NCBI GenBank assembly: GCA_001873065.1
Contig: MNYM01000005.1
Span: 26,805-90,804, forward strand
Reading direction: 5' to 3'
Length of the DNA stretch: 64,000 nt
Source of the DNA: Flavobacteriaceae bacterium CG2_30_31_66
GTDB taxonomy: Bacteria > Bacteroidota > Bacteroidia > Flavobacteriales > Flavobacteriaceae
Made by a program: the position numbers and the translations under genes. Shown piece after piece: positions 38,887-48,488 of this stretch (the first letter of the stretch is position 1; each line of letters begins with the position of its first letter). The notes beneath the pieces were generated by a model. It saw only the letters and a program-made list of their open reading frames with translations. It was not told the origin of the DNA and did no database searches.

Positions 38887-40749
38887 ATGAAAAAATACCT
38901 TCCAATACTTTTTTGTTTGCTTTTCACAAGCATTTATTCTCAAAATATTTCAGAAAAAGAAGTGAAAACTGAGGTGAAAGAAGTCACTGTTTTTCTAAAA
39001 AACACACAAATTACCCGTGAAAAATCGGTAGATGTTGTATCAGGAAAAAATAGCATCAAGTTTGTGAATTTGTCACCATTTATTGATGCCAAAAGTATTC
39101 AAGTAAAAGCAAGTGGTGCAATCACAGTGTTGTCTGTGAATCATCAGCAAAATTATTTAGAAAAACGCAGCAAAGAGACAACTCTTTTAGATTTGGAATC
39201 AAAAAGTGAGTCATTACGCCAAAAAATTGAACTCGAACAAACTTATTTAGATATTCTCAATGAAGAAATCGCTTTCTTGAAAGAAAATAGAATGATTGGA
39301 GGAAAAAATGATGTTGTTACTGTCACCAATCTAAAAGAAACCGCCACTTTTTATGGCGCAAAATTGACTACTTTGAAACTAAAAGAAATCGAACGAAACA
39401 ATACAATTGCAGCATTGAACAAAGAAAAATTTGATATTGACAGTCAAATCAAAACAATTTCGGGAAAAAAAGAATATCCTTTTAGCGAAATTGTGGTAAC
39501 TATTGATGCAAAAAACGCAACAAAAGTGCGTTTTGAATTCTCATATTTGGTTGACAATGCAGGTTGGTTTCCGTCTTATGACATCAGAGCAAAAAATGTA
39601 AATGAACCCATTGAAATGATTTACAAAGCCAACGTGAAACAAGATACAAAAATTGATTGGAAAGATGTAAAATTGAAACTTTCAACAGGAAATCCAACTC
39701 TTTCCGGAGTTGCTCCTGAGCTAAAACCCTATTTTTTAAACTTTAATATTGCACCTCCAACCTATTCAACGGTTTCAAATTCGGTGAGCGGTTTTGTTTC
39801 AGATTCTCAAGCTGCATTGCCAGGAGTTTCTGTAAATGTAAAAGGGACAACAGTTGGCACTACTACTGATTTTGACGGAAAATATTCTTTGACAATTCCT
39901 AATGGCGCCAAAGAATTGGAATTTTCATCTATTGGAATGAAAACTCAAGTGGTTTCCATTTACAATAGCATTATCAATGTTGTGATGAGAGAAGATGAAA
40001 CTATGCTAAATGAAGTTGTGGTAATAGGTTATGGCAGTACGATTCGAAAAAAATCGATGGAAAAAATGGAAAGAAAAATGAGTATTTCTGAAATTAAAGA
40101 AGACGCTAGTTTGGAAATTCCTGTAGATCAAATTCAAAAACAAACTACTGTTGATTTTGAAATTCAGCTGCCATATTCTATAAAATCGGACAATAAAAGT
40201 TATGCTGTTGATATCTCAAGTAATCAATTACCTGCTGAATATCAATACTATAGCGTTCCAAAAATCAATAAAAGTGCGTACTTAATTGCGAATATTTCAG
40301 ATTGGGAGAAATACAATTTATTGGAAGGTGAAGCCAATATTTTCTTTGAAGAAACATTTGTTGGAAAATCGCTGTTGGATGTAAGATTTGCAAAAGATAC
40401 CTTGCAAATTTCGTTGGGAATTGACAAAAATATTCAAGTGGAACGTGAAAAAATAACTGATTTTAAATCTAAAAATTTCTTCGGAAGTAAAAAGGAAGAA
40501 CTCAGAAATTGGAAAATAAGCATTAAAAATAATAAAAACCAAGCTATTAATATGTTGGTTTTTGATCAAGTACCAGTTTCTACGAATGAAGAAATTAAAG
40601 TGGAATTGATGAATATTTCAAATGCCATTCAAAATTCAGAAACTGGCGAACTTAAATGGCTTTTTAAACTCAATCCAAAAGAAACCAAAACTTTTGAATT
40701 GAAATATGCTGTAAAATATCCTAAAAATAAAAATTTGATTATTGAGTAA
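38887..40749 (+). CDS. MuiA/DUF4139 family protein with inserted CarboxypepD_reg-like domain
   Basis: DUF4140 'VKEVTVFLKNTQITREKSVDVVSGKNSIKFVNLSPFIDAKSIQVKA', DUF4139 'SYLVDNAGWFPSYDIRA'; insert 'SGFVSDSQAALPGVSVNVKGTTVGTTTDFDGKYSLTIP...LNEVVVIGYGS'. Confidence 0.85.
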   Translation: MKKYLPILFCLLFTSIYSQNISEKEVKTEVKEVTVFLKNTQITREKSVDVVSGKNSIKFVNLSPFIDAKSIQVKASGAITVLSVNHQQNYLEKRSKETTLLDLESKSESLRQKIELEQTYLDILNEEIAFLKENRMIGGKNDVVTVTNLKETATFYGAKLTTLKLKEIERNNTIAALNKEKFDIDSQIKTISGKKEYPFSEIVVTIDAKNATKVRFEFSYLVDNAGWFPSYDIRAKNVNEPIEMIYKANVKQDTKIDWKDVKLKLSTGNPTLSGVAPELKPYFLNFNIAPPTYSTVSNSVSGFVSDSQAALPGVSVNVKGTTVGTTTDFDGKYSLTIPNGAKELEFSSIGMKTQVVSIYNSIINVVMREDETMLNEVVVIGYGSTIRKKSMEKMERKMSISEIKEDASLEIPVDQIQKQTTVDFEIQLPYSIKSDNKSYAVDISSNQLPAEYQYYSVPKINKSAYLIANISDWEKYNLLEGEANIFFEETFVGKSLLDVRFAKDTLQISLGIDKNIQVEREKITDFKSKNFFGSKKEELRNWKISIKNNKNQAINMLVFDQVPVSTNEEIKVELMNISNAIQNSETGELKWLFKLNPKETKTFELKYAVKYPKNKNLIIE

Positions 40750-40772
40750 CATTCAAATAAAAATTTATGGAT

Positions 40773-41984
40773 TTAATTTTCAGCCAACGCTTTTGCACAA
40801 ATATAACCACTTGTCCAAGCATTTTGAAAATTAAAACCACCTGTAACTGCGTCAATATCCAACACTTCACCAACAAAAAATACGTTTTTATGAAGTTTAC
40901 TTTCAAAACGTTTAAAATTTATTTCTTTCAAATCAACGCCTCCTGCAGTGACAAATTCGTCTTTAAAAGTAGTTCTGCCATTGGCATTATAGATTGCTTT
41001 TGTCAATTCGTTTGCTAATTTTTCAAGTTGAATATTAGTGATATCAGCCCAATTATCAGTCACTTTTATATCCGAAAAAATCACAAATCGCTCCCACAAA
41101 CGTTTTGAAATTTCTGGAAATGGGGATTTTAACAAAACTGTTTTTCGTGCTTCACGTTGTTTTAAATTGGATAAAAAAGCAACAATTTCTGATGTAGGTT
41201 TGGAAATCCAATTTACTTCTACATTGTATTGATAGTTTTTTGCTGCTAAAAATCGGGCACCAAAAGCAGATAATTTCAAGACTGCAGGACCACTCATTCC
41301 CCAATGTGTAATTAACAAAGGACCTGAAGCTTCAAAAGTTGAATTGACAATTTTTACAGTTGCATTTGGCACAGAAATCCCTAGTAAATCTGTCAATCTT
41401 TTGTCTTTGATATTAAACGTAAATAATGATGGAACAGGTTCAATAATTGTGTGATTTAACGTTTTACATAATTCCCATATTTTATGAGAACTTCCTGCAG
41501 CAATCACTACTTTATCTGCTATAAAATCTTGATTTTTTGTGTTGATAACCCATTGATTTTCTTCTTGATAAATGGAATTTACGCCACAACTTGTCAACAC
41601 TTTTATTCCTAAGTCATCAACCGAATTTTGAAAACAATTGATGATTGCCTGACTTGTATTTGCTTCAGGAAAAACACGATTATCGTCTTCAATTTTCAAA
41701 GGAACTCCCCTATTTTCAAACCATTCAAAGGTGTCACCTGTCATAAACTGATGAAAAGGACCTAACAATTCTTTGTTGCCTCTTGGATAAAATTTCACCA
41801 ATTCTTTGGGCTCAAAACAAGCGTGTGTGACATTGCATCTTCCTCCTCCAGAAATTTTTACTTTTTGCAAAACATCGTTGCTTTTTTCAAGAATGATGAT
41901 TTCCAAATCAGGATTCATTTCTTTTGCATTGATTGCCGTAAAATATCCTGCAGCTCCACCACCAATGATAATTATTTTACTCAT
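40773..41984 (-). CDS. HI0933/BaiN-family NAD(P)/FAD-dependent oxidoreductase
   Basis: 'IIIIGGGAAGYFTAINAKEMNP', 'KVKISGGGRCNVTHAC', 'VTAGGVDLKEINFKRFESKLHKNVFFVGEVLDIDAVTGGFNFQNAWTSG'. Confidence 0.95.
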   Translation of the reverse strand: MSKIIIIGGGAAGYFTAINAKEMNPDLEIIILEKSNDVLQKVKISGGGRCNVTHACFEPKELVKFYPRGNKELLGPFHQFMTGDTFEWFENRGVPLKIEDDNRVFPEANTSQAIINCFQNSVDDLGIKVLTSCGVNSIYQEENQWVINTKNQDFIADKVVIAAGSSHKIWELCKTLNHTIIEPVPSLFTFNIKDKRLTDLLGISVPNATVKIVNSTFEASGPLLITHWGMSGPAVLKLSAFGARFLAAKNYQYNVEVNWISKPTSEIVAFLSNLKQREARKTVLLKSPFPEISKRLWERFVIFSDIKVTDNWADITNIQLEKLANELTKAIYNANGRTTFKDEFVTAGGVDLKEINFKRFESKLHKNVFFVGEVLDIDAVTGGFNFQNAWTSGYICAKALAEN

Positions 41985-42907
41985 AAAATCATTTTTTCAA
42001 AGCCAAGAATCGTTTCAAATCCTTTATTTTTAAAATAGCTGATCGATTTTTCATTTCCTGTTGCCAACACAAAATCTCCACCCCAAGCTCCTAAGCTTTT
42101 AATTTCTCCAAAATAATCAGGAAAAAGTTCCGATTTTACCGGTTTTTGTTGAATAATAGCACTGATTATTTTTTCATGTTCAATCATTAATTTTTCAAAA
42201 TCTAAGAGTGATTTGGCCTGTAAAAATCCATCAGAAATCATAGAAATATCATGGATTTGTTGTGAAATATTTTCTTTTTTTTCTCGAAATTTCGCGATTC
42301 CTTTTTTTGAATCTTGTTTTTGATTCAAATGGACAAAAAATAAATTTTCTTTGAAATTTGGATTAAAATCCACTCTTTCAACCAATGGTTTTTTGTATGA
42401 TAATTGATAAAAAATAGGCGAATTATTTTGAGCGCAAGCAATGTCATAACCACTTCCTTTAAACGAATTCCATAACAATTGAAATGCGTCTACTTTTGCC
42501 CACGAAGCGATGGAATTAATCAAAGTTGATGAACTTCCTAAACCCCAATTTCTTGGAAATGTTAAGGTAGTTTTTACTAAAAATCCTGCATTTGAATTTA
42601 AAAAATCAGGATTCAATTTTTTGGCTTCTGATAAAATTTCTAATAAGGTTTCTGCAATTTTGTCTGAATTTCCATCAACATCTGAATCAAATGTTGCAGA
42701 AATCAAACGCAATTTTGGCAACTCAAAAATGGCTTCAAACCAACAGTTTCCATTCAGATCAAAACTTCCCCAAATCAATTGTGGTTCTTTGATAGAAATC
42801 ACTTCTAAATCTTGCCCAAATTTCGTCGGAATTGCTAACGCTTTTGCGCCTTCCAAAACGAGGTATTCTCCTGTTAATAATAATTTTCCGTTCGAATAAA
42901 AATGCAT
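41981..42907 (-). CDS. GYDIA family GHMP kinase
   Basis: 'YSNGKLLLTGEYLVLEGAKALAIPTKFGQ', 'NWGLGSSSTLINSIASWA', 'GSGYDIACAQNNSPIFY'. Confidence 0.93.
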   Translation of the reverse strand: MHFYSNGKLLLTGEYLVLEGAKALAIPTKFGQDLEVISIKEPQLIWGSFDLNGNCWFEAIFELPKLRLISATFDSDVDGNSDKIAETLLEILSEAKKLNPDFLNSNAGFLVKTTLTFPRNWGLGSSSTLINSIASWAKVDAFQLLWNSFKGSGYDIACAQNNSPIFYQLSYKKPLVERVDFNPNFKENLFFVHLNQKQDSKKGIAKFREKKENISQQIHDISMISDGFLQAKSLLDFEKLMIEHEKIISAIIQQKPVKSELFPDYFGEIKSLGAWGGDFVLATGNEKSISYFKNKGFETILGFEKMIL

Positions 42908-44640
42908 TAAATCAATTCAAATTGTTTAAAATGATGGGTAAAATGTTTGGTTTGAAACTTTTTCCAATACTCAAAATCCAATTCTCCAAAAAATGGATGA
43001 ACCACTAATTTAGAGGGATTTTTTTCAAAAAGACTTACAAAAAACTTGATTTGTGTAATCAAATCTTCAATGGCTTCTTCAATTGTCTCAAACTTTTCAA
43101 GAGCTGGTTCTTCAGCTAATAAATTGGGTTTAAAACCGATTTCCAATTCATTTTCTGTATCTAAAAAAGGTTTTCTTCTGGCTGATTTTTCATCCGAAAC
43201 AAAAGCGTTCACTTGCCAATTTCCGTTCGCAATTTGTGTAATTGCACTTAAATGTTCAATCATTTGTTGCGCATTCATGATTCCAAAAATCGGTTTAGCA
43301 TTTTTAGACAACTTCTGTAATTTTTTTCTTATAAATGTTTCATCCAAAAAATCAACCCAAACAACTTTTGGAGTTCTTAATTCATTGAACTTAGAAACTA
43401 CTGCCGCATGCGAAACTGTTTGGTTTTTGAAAAATTCAATCAAAATATTTTTTTCAGTTTTGGTTGCACCTAACTGATTTAGAATGTTTTGTAAGTGCAT
43501 TTTCATGTGCCCATGTTGAATTCCTTTGGTTGTCAAAGCGCGTAGAGCTGCAAAATTTTGTGCCAAACCAGCAGCAGCCATAATTTGCATCAACTCTTTT
43601 GCTGACGGATTTTGCAACATTTCCAACGAAATTTTTGACATGGGATGCAAAGCCGTTAAGCCACCAACAGTTCCAAGAGCTAGTGGAATTTCAATCCAAA
43701 ATTTAAAAATTCCATGATCAATGGAACAATGAGACAAACTCGTATATTTTCCTGAGCGTGAAGCAAAAGCATGAACGCCAGCTTCAACAGCTCTAAAATC
43801 GTTCCCAGTTGCCAAAACTACAGCGTCAATTCCGTTCATAATTCCTTTGTTGTGCGTCACAGCTCTATAGGGTTCAATTTCAGCAATTTTTACAGCCTGA
43901 TAAAATTTTTCAGCAAATTTTTGCGGATTTTCTACACCTAAATCTTCAATGTTACAACTCACTTCAGCACGCACCAAACACTGAGGAACGTAATTGGAAA
44001 GTATGCTCATGATGATTTCAATTTCGTCGTTTCGAAATTTATTGGCAATTGCCTCCAAACAAGAATTGATAAAATTTGCTCCCATCGAATCTTTCGTTTC
44101 AAAAGTGATGTGCAACTGATAATAATTGGCTAATTTGTTTGTTTTATCAATCAATTCAATATCCAAAATTCCACCTCCACGTTTTTCCATATTTTTGGTA
44201 ATGGAAGCAGTTGCAGCAAATAATTCTGTTTTATTTTCTTGAAAATACTTTTGTAAATCTGACTTTTTTCCAGCAAATAAAAAATGTACTTGACCAATTT
44301 TGGTAGTTCCTAAAACTTCGGATTTGAATCCGCCTTTTGTACTCCAAAATTTCGCTACCAAAGATGCAGCAGCCACAACAGAACTTTCTTCAATAACCAT
44401 TGGAATGACATATTCTTTGCCATTGATGATAAAATTAGGCGCAATTCCAAAAGGCAAATAAAAATTGGTAATGGTATTTTCTATAAAATCGTCGTGTAAA
44501 TGTTGAAGTGCTTCATTATCATTCCAATATTGTTTGATAATTTGAACAGATTCAGAAGGGTTTTGAAAGAAATTATTCGTTAACCAATCAATTTTTTCAT
44601 CCTTGGTAAACTTCGAAAAACCTGAAATAATTTTTGTCAT
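42907..44640 (-). CDS. Hydroxymethylglutaryl-CoA reductase (class II/degradative type) with extra C-terminal DUF1569/DinB-like domain
   Basis: 'AVVLATGNDFRAVEAGVHAFASRSGKYTSLSH', 'LAQNFAALRALTTKGIQHGHMKMH' HMGR motifs; about 150 aa C-terminal extension with 'GIMNAQQMIEHLSAITQIANG...HPFFGELDFEYWKKFQTKHFTHHFKQF'. Confidence 0.9.
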   Translation of the reverse strand: MTKIISGFSKFTKDEKIDWLTNNFFQNPSESVQIIKQYWNDNEALQHLHDDFIENTITNFYLPFGIAPNFIINGKEYVIPMVIEESSVVAAASLVAKFWSTKGGFKSEVLGTTKIGQVHFLFAGKKSDLQKYFQENKTELFAATASITKNMEKRGGGILDIELIDKTNKLANYYQLHITFETKDSMGANFINSCLEAIANKFRNDEIEIIMSILSNYVPQCLVRAEVSCNIEDLGVENPQKFAEKFYQAVKIAEIEPYRAVTHNKGIMNGIDAVVLATGNDFRAVEAGVHAFASRSGKYTSLSHCSIDHGIFKFWIEIPLALGTVGGLTALHPMSKISLEMLQNPSAKELMQIMAAAGLAQNFAALRALTTKGIQHGHMKMHLQNILNQLGATKTEKNILIEFFKNQTVSHAAVVSKFNELRTPKVVWVDFLDETFIRKKLQKLSKNAKPIFGIMNAQQMIEHLSAITQIANGNWQVNAFVSDEKSARRKPFLDTENELEIGFKPNLLAEEPALEKFETIEEAIEDLITQIKFFVSLFEKNPSKLVVHPFFGELDFEYWKKFQTKHFTHHFKQFELI

Positions 44641-44665
44641 TAATTTTTAAAATTCTATAAGAGAA

Positions 44666-44673
44666 CAAAGATA
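44666..44673 (-). promoter_or_regulatory. Bacteroidota -7 box (TATCTTTG, minus) upstream of HMGR operon
   Basis: Plus-strand CAAAGATA 26 bp before the HMGR ATG. Confidence 0.5.
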
Positions 44674-44782
44674 ATTGAAACGATCAAAACAATTTTCAAT
44701 TATTAAGATTTCTAAATTTTTCAGCTTTTTTTGCTGATTTTTGCGTAAACTTGACAAACTTTTGATTTAAATAAATATTTGT

Positions 44783-46972
44783 ATGAGAAATATACTGATT
44801 TTAACAGGATTTCTATTATCGAACTTTGGAATTTCATTTTCACAAACCAATGAAACTGCACGTAAAAATTCGAAGGAAATTTCACTCACAGAGATTTGGA
44901 ATGGTACTTTTTCACCAGAAAGAATGAATGCTTTGAATTCTATGAATGGTGATTTTTATTCTTTATTGAATTACAATCGTCAAACTAGAGAAGCAACTGT
45001 TGACAAATACAGTTACAAAACTTTGGAAAAAGTAGCCACTATTGTGAGTAGTAAAGATCTTTCTGAGATGAATTCGATTTCATCTTACAGCTTTAATAAT
45101 GATGAGACAAAATTGATTTTAGGAACCAATTTTTCAGGAATTTATAGACGTTCTTTTAGCGGTACTTTTTACGTGTATGACATTGCCTCCAAAGAACTTA
45201 TTTTGATTGGAGAAAACATTCAAGAACCTATTTTTTCTCCTGATAATCAAAAAGTTGCATTCGCAAAAGACAACAATATTTTTATCAAAGATTTTGCAAA
45301 AAACACAACTACACAAATCACAAAAGATGGGTTGAAAAATAGCATCATCAACGGAATTACAGACTGGGTTTACGAAGAAGAATTTGGATTTGTGCGCGCG
45401 TTTGAATGGAGTGCAGATAGCAAACATTTGGCTTTTTTGAGATTTGATGAAACAGCTGTTCCTACATTTTCAATGGATATTGTTGGAAAAGAATTGTATC
45501 CAACACAACAAGTTTTTAAATACCCAAAAGCTGGCGAAAAGAATGCAATTGTTACCTTGCAATTATTCAACGTTTCATCTAACAAAACTCAAAAAATTGA
45601 GTTAGGAAATTATGAATATATTCCAAGAATCAAATGGTCAAATGATGCCAATTTCTTGATTGCTAACACGTTGAATCGTCATCAAAACAACTTAAAACTA
45701 TATAAAATTGATGCTCAAAAAAGCAGTTCAACTATCTTATTAGAAGAAACTGACAAAGCCTATGTAGATATTCACGATAATTTGACTTTTTTGAATGACA
45801 ACAGCTTTATTTGGACCAGTGAGAAAGATGGTTTCAATCATATTTATCAGTATGATTTTAATGGAAAACTCATCAATCAAATCACCAAAGGAAATTGGGA
45901 AGTAACTAATTATTACGGATTTGATGCCTCAAAAAAAACCATTTATTATCAATCTGTAGAAAATGGCTCTATCAACAGAGGCGTGTATTCTATTGGTTTG
46001 AATGGAAAAAACAAAAAATTATTGAGTGAAAAAGACGGGCAAAATAGTGCTGCTTTTAGTAAAAACTTGAACTTTTTTATCAATACTTTTCAGTCAACAA
46101 CAAATCCTCCTGTTTATTCACTTTTCACTTCTGAAGGAAAAAAATTAAAAGTGATTGTGGACAATGCCGATTTGAAAACCAAATTAGCTACCTATAAAAT
46201 GAGTCCGAAAGAATTTTCGACTATAGAAATCAATGGAAATCAATTGAATATGTGGATGATAAAACCGTTGGATTTTGATGCATCCAAAAAATATCCTTTG
46301 TTCATGTTTCAATATTCAGGTCCAGGTTCGCAACAAGTTGGCAATACTTGGAATGCAGCCAATGATTATTGGCACAATATGTTAGCACAAAAAGGCATGA
46401 TTGTGGTGTGTGTTGATGGTCGTGGAACTGGCTACAAAGGTGCTGGTTTTAAAAAAATAACCCAAAAAGAATTGGGCAAATATGAAGTGGAAGATCAAAT
46501 TGCAGCTGCCAAAAAATTGGCTGAATTGCCTTACATCAATAAAAATAAAATTGGTATTTGGGGTTGGAGTTATGGTGGATTTATGAGCAGCAATTGTATT
46601 TTAAAAGGCAATGATATTTTTTCAACAGCGATTGCAGTTGCACCTGTAACTTCTTGGCGATTTTACGATTCCATTTATACAGAGCGTTACATGCAAACTC
46701 CAGAAGAAAATGCAAGTGGTTATGATGACAATTCGCCCATCAATTACTCAGAAAAATTGAAAGGAAATTTCTTGTTAATTCACGGAACTGGAGATGACAA
46801 TGTGCATGTTCAAAACTCGTATAGAATGATCAATTCGCTGATTGAAGCCAACAAACAATTTGATTTATTTATAGTTCCTGATAGAACTCATGGCATTTAT
46901 GAAGGTAAAAACATGCGCTTGAATTTATATACTAAAATGACGAATTTCGTTGAAAAACATTTATTGAATTAA
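44783..46972 (+). CDS. S9 family peptidase (dipeptidyl peptidase IV-like)
   Basis: DPPIV_N beta propeller and 'KIGIWGWSYGGFMSSNCIL' GxSxGG serine nucleophile, 'LIHGTGDDNVHVQNS', 'DRTHGIYEG'. Confidence 0.96.
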   Translation: MRNILILTGFLLSNFGISFSQTNETARKNSKEISLTEIWNGTFSPERMNALNSMNGDFYSLLNYNRQTREATVDKYSYKTLEKVATIVSSKDLSEMNSISSYSFNNDETKLILGTNFSGIYRRSFSGTFYVYDIASKELILIGENIQEPIFSPDNQKVAFAKDNNIFIKDFAKNTTTQITKDGLKNSIINGITDWVYEEEFGFVRAFEWSADSKHLAFLRFDETAVPTFSMDIVGKELYPTQQVFKYPKAGEKNAIVTLQLFNVSSNKTQKIELGNYEYIPRIKWSNDANFLIANTLNRHQNNLKLYKIDAQKSSSTILLEETDKAYVDIHDNLTFLNDNSFIWTSEKDGFNHIYQYDFNGKLINQITKGNWEVTNYYGFDASKKTIYYQSVENGSINRGVYSIGLNGKNKKLLSEKDGQNSAAFSKNLNFFINTFQSTTNPPVYSLFTSEGKKLKVIVDNADLKTKLATYKMSPKEFSTIEINGNQLNMWMIKPLDFDASKKYPLFMFQYSGPGSQQVGNTWNAANDYWHNMLAQKGMIVVCVDGRGTGYKGAGFKKITQKELGKYEVEDQIAAAKKLAELPYINKNKIGIWGWSYGGFMSSNCILKGNDIFSTAIAVAPVTSWRFYDSIYTERYMQTPEENASGYDDNSPINYSEKLKGNFLLIHGTGDDNVHVQNSYRMINSLIEANKQFDLFIVPDRTHGIYEGKNMRLNLYTKMTNFVEKHLLN

Positions 46973-46996
46973 TCACATCAAACATCAAAAAAAATT

Positions 46997-48421
46997 ATGA
47001 GCATAACAGTAAAACAACCCCATGAAAAAGAATTATTTGGACATCCAGTAGGATTGTATGTATTATTTTTTGTGGAAATGTGGGAACGATTTTCTTATTA
47101 TGGGATGCGTGCTATTTTAACATTATACCTTGCAGCCCCAATATTATTGGGAAATCCTCAATCAGGTTTTGGTTGGTCTAATACTGAAACCATCTCATTC
47201 TATGGAACATATACCATGTTTGTGTATTTGACTTCAATTCCTGGTGGGTGGATTGCGGATAAATTTATAGGTCAGAAAAAAGCAGTAATGATTGGTGGGA
47301 TTTTATTGTGTATAGGACACGGAATTTTAGCGGTCAACTCAGAATTGGCATTTTTCTCAGGACTTATTTTCATTGTTATTGGCGTTGGTTTTTTGAAACC
47401 AAATATCTCAACAATGGTTGGCGGACTTTATAAAACAGGTGATGACAGACGAGATAAAGGTTTTTATGTGTTTTATATCGGAATCAATTTGGGTGCTTTT
47501 TTAGGAGCACTCATTGTGGGACTTGTTGCAGCTAAATATGGTTGGCATTATGGATTTGGATTGGCTGGAATAGGAATGGCACTTGGTCAAATTGTATATA
47601 TGTATGGCTTAAAATACTTAACAAATGTAGGAGAATTTATAGGAAAAGCAGGTTCACCTAATAAAGATTTGCTAAAAAAACCTTTGAATAAAGTTGAAAA
47701 AGACAGAATGTTGGTGATGTTTTTATCTTTTTTAATCATTATTGTTTTTTGGGGTGCTTTTGAACAAGCTGGGGGTTTGATAAGTCTTTACACAGAGCAA
47801 AAAACAAATAGAGTTTTATCATTTACAGTGCCACTTATTGGTAATGAAATCCCTGCAGCTGTTTTTCAATCAATCAATGCTTTTTTTATCATTGTCTTAG
47901 GAACTGCCGTTGGTGGATTTTGGTATAAATGGAAAAACAAAGGAAAAGAATCATCATCACTCTTCAAAATGGCAGTTGGAGTAATTATCATGGCTTTTGG
48001 ATTTTTCTTTATGAGTAAAGCAGCAACAGAGGTAGTTATGAACGGAAACGAAATTGTTGAAAAATCCGCAATGATTTGGCTTGTGTTGGCTTACCTTTTT
48101 CACACCATTGGTGAATTGTGCGCTTCACCAGTTGCACTTTCATTTATCACAAAATTAGCACCTATTAAATACGCTTCGTTTATGATGGGCGCTTATTTTG
48201 CTGCAACTGGTTTAGGAAATAAAGTTGCAGGATTAATTGGTGGAATGTCGGAAAATGCTGGTGATTTCGAAGTTTTTACTGGAATTGGAATTACATGTAC
48301 TATTTTTGGTTTGCTAATTCTCGCAATTCTCAAACCGTTAAAAAGATTAACTCATGGAGCTGAAGATAGAGACGAAAATTATATCAAAGAAATTGAAAAT
48401 TTAAAAGTAACAGACAACTAA
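46997..48421 (+). CDS. Proton-dependent oligopeptide transporter (POT/PTR2 MFS), copy 1
   Basis: 'VEMWERFSYYGMRAILTLYL', 'FYIGINLGAFLG', 'GELCASPVALSFITKLAP'. Confidence 0.96.
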   Translation: MSITVKQPHEKELFGHPVGLYVLFFVEMWERFSYYGMRAILTLYLAAPILLGNPQSGFGWSNTETISFYGTYTMFVYLTSIPGGWIADKFIGQKKAVMIGGILLCIGHGILAVNSELAFFSGLIFIVIGVGFLKPNISTMVGGLYKTGDDRRDKGFYVFYIGINLGAFLGALIVGLVAAKYGWHYGFGLAGIGMALGQIVYMYGLKYLTNVGEFIGKAGSPNKDLLKKPLNKVEKDRMLVMFLSFLIIIVFWGAFEQAGGLISLYTEQKTNRVLSFTVPLIGNEIPAAVFQSINAFFIIVLGTAVGGFWYKWKNKGKESSSLFKMAVGVIIMAFGFFFMSKAATEVVMNGNEIVEKSAMIWLVLAYLFHTIGELCASPVALSFITKLAPIKYASFMMGAYFAATGLGNKVAGLIGGMSENAGDFEVFTGIGITCTIFGLLILAILKPLKRLTHGAEDRDENYIKEIENLKVTDN

Positions 48422-48488
48422 AATTTTACTTTATAAGAACCTCATATACATAAATTTATGAGTTTCTCACTTTTTAAAAAGGCTCTCT

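Noticed and set aside
42510-42899. 129-aa plus-strand ORF antisense to GYDIA GHMP kinase; similarly 43046..43477 antisense to HMGR
   Set aside because: Shadow ORFs opposite genes with strong GHMP/HMGR motifs.
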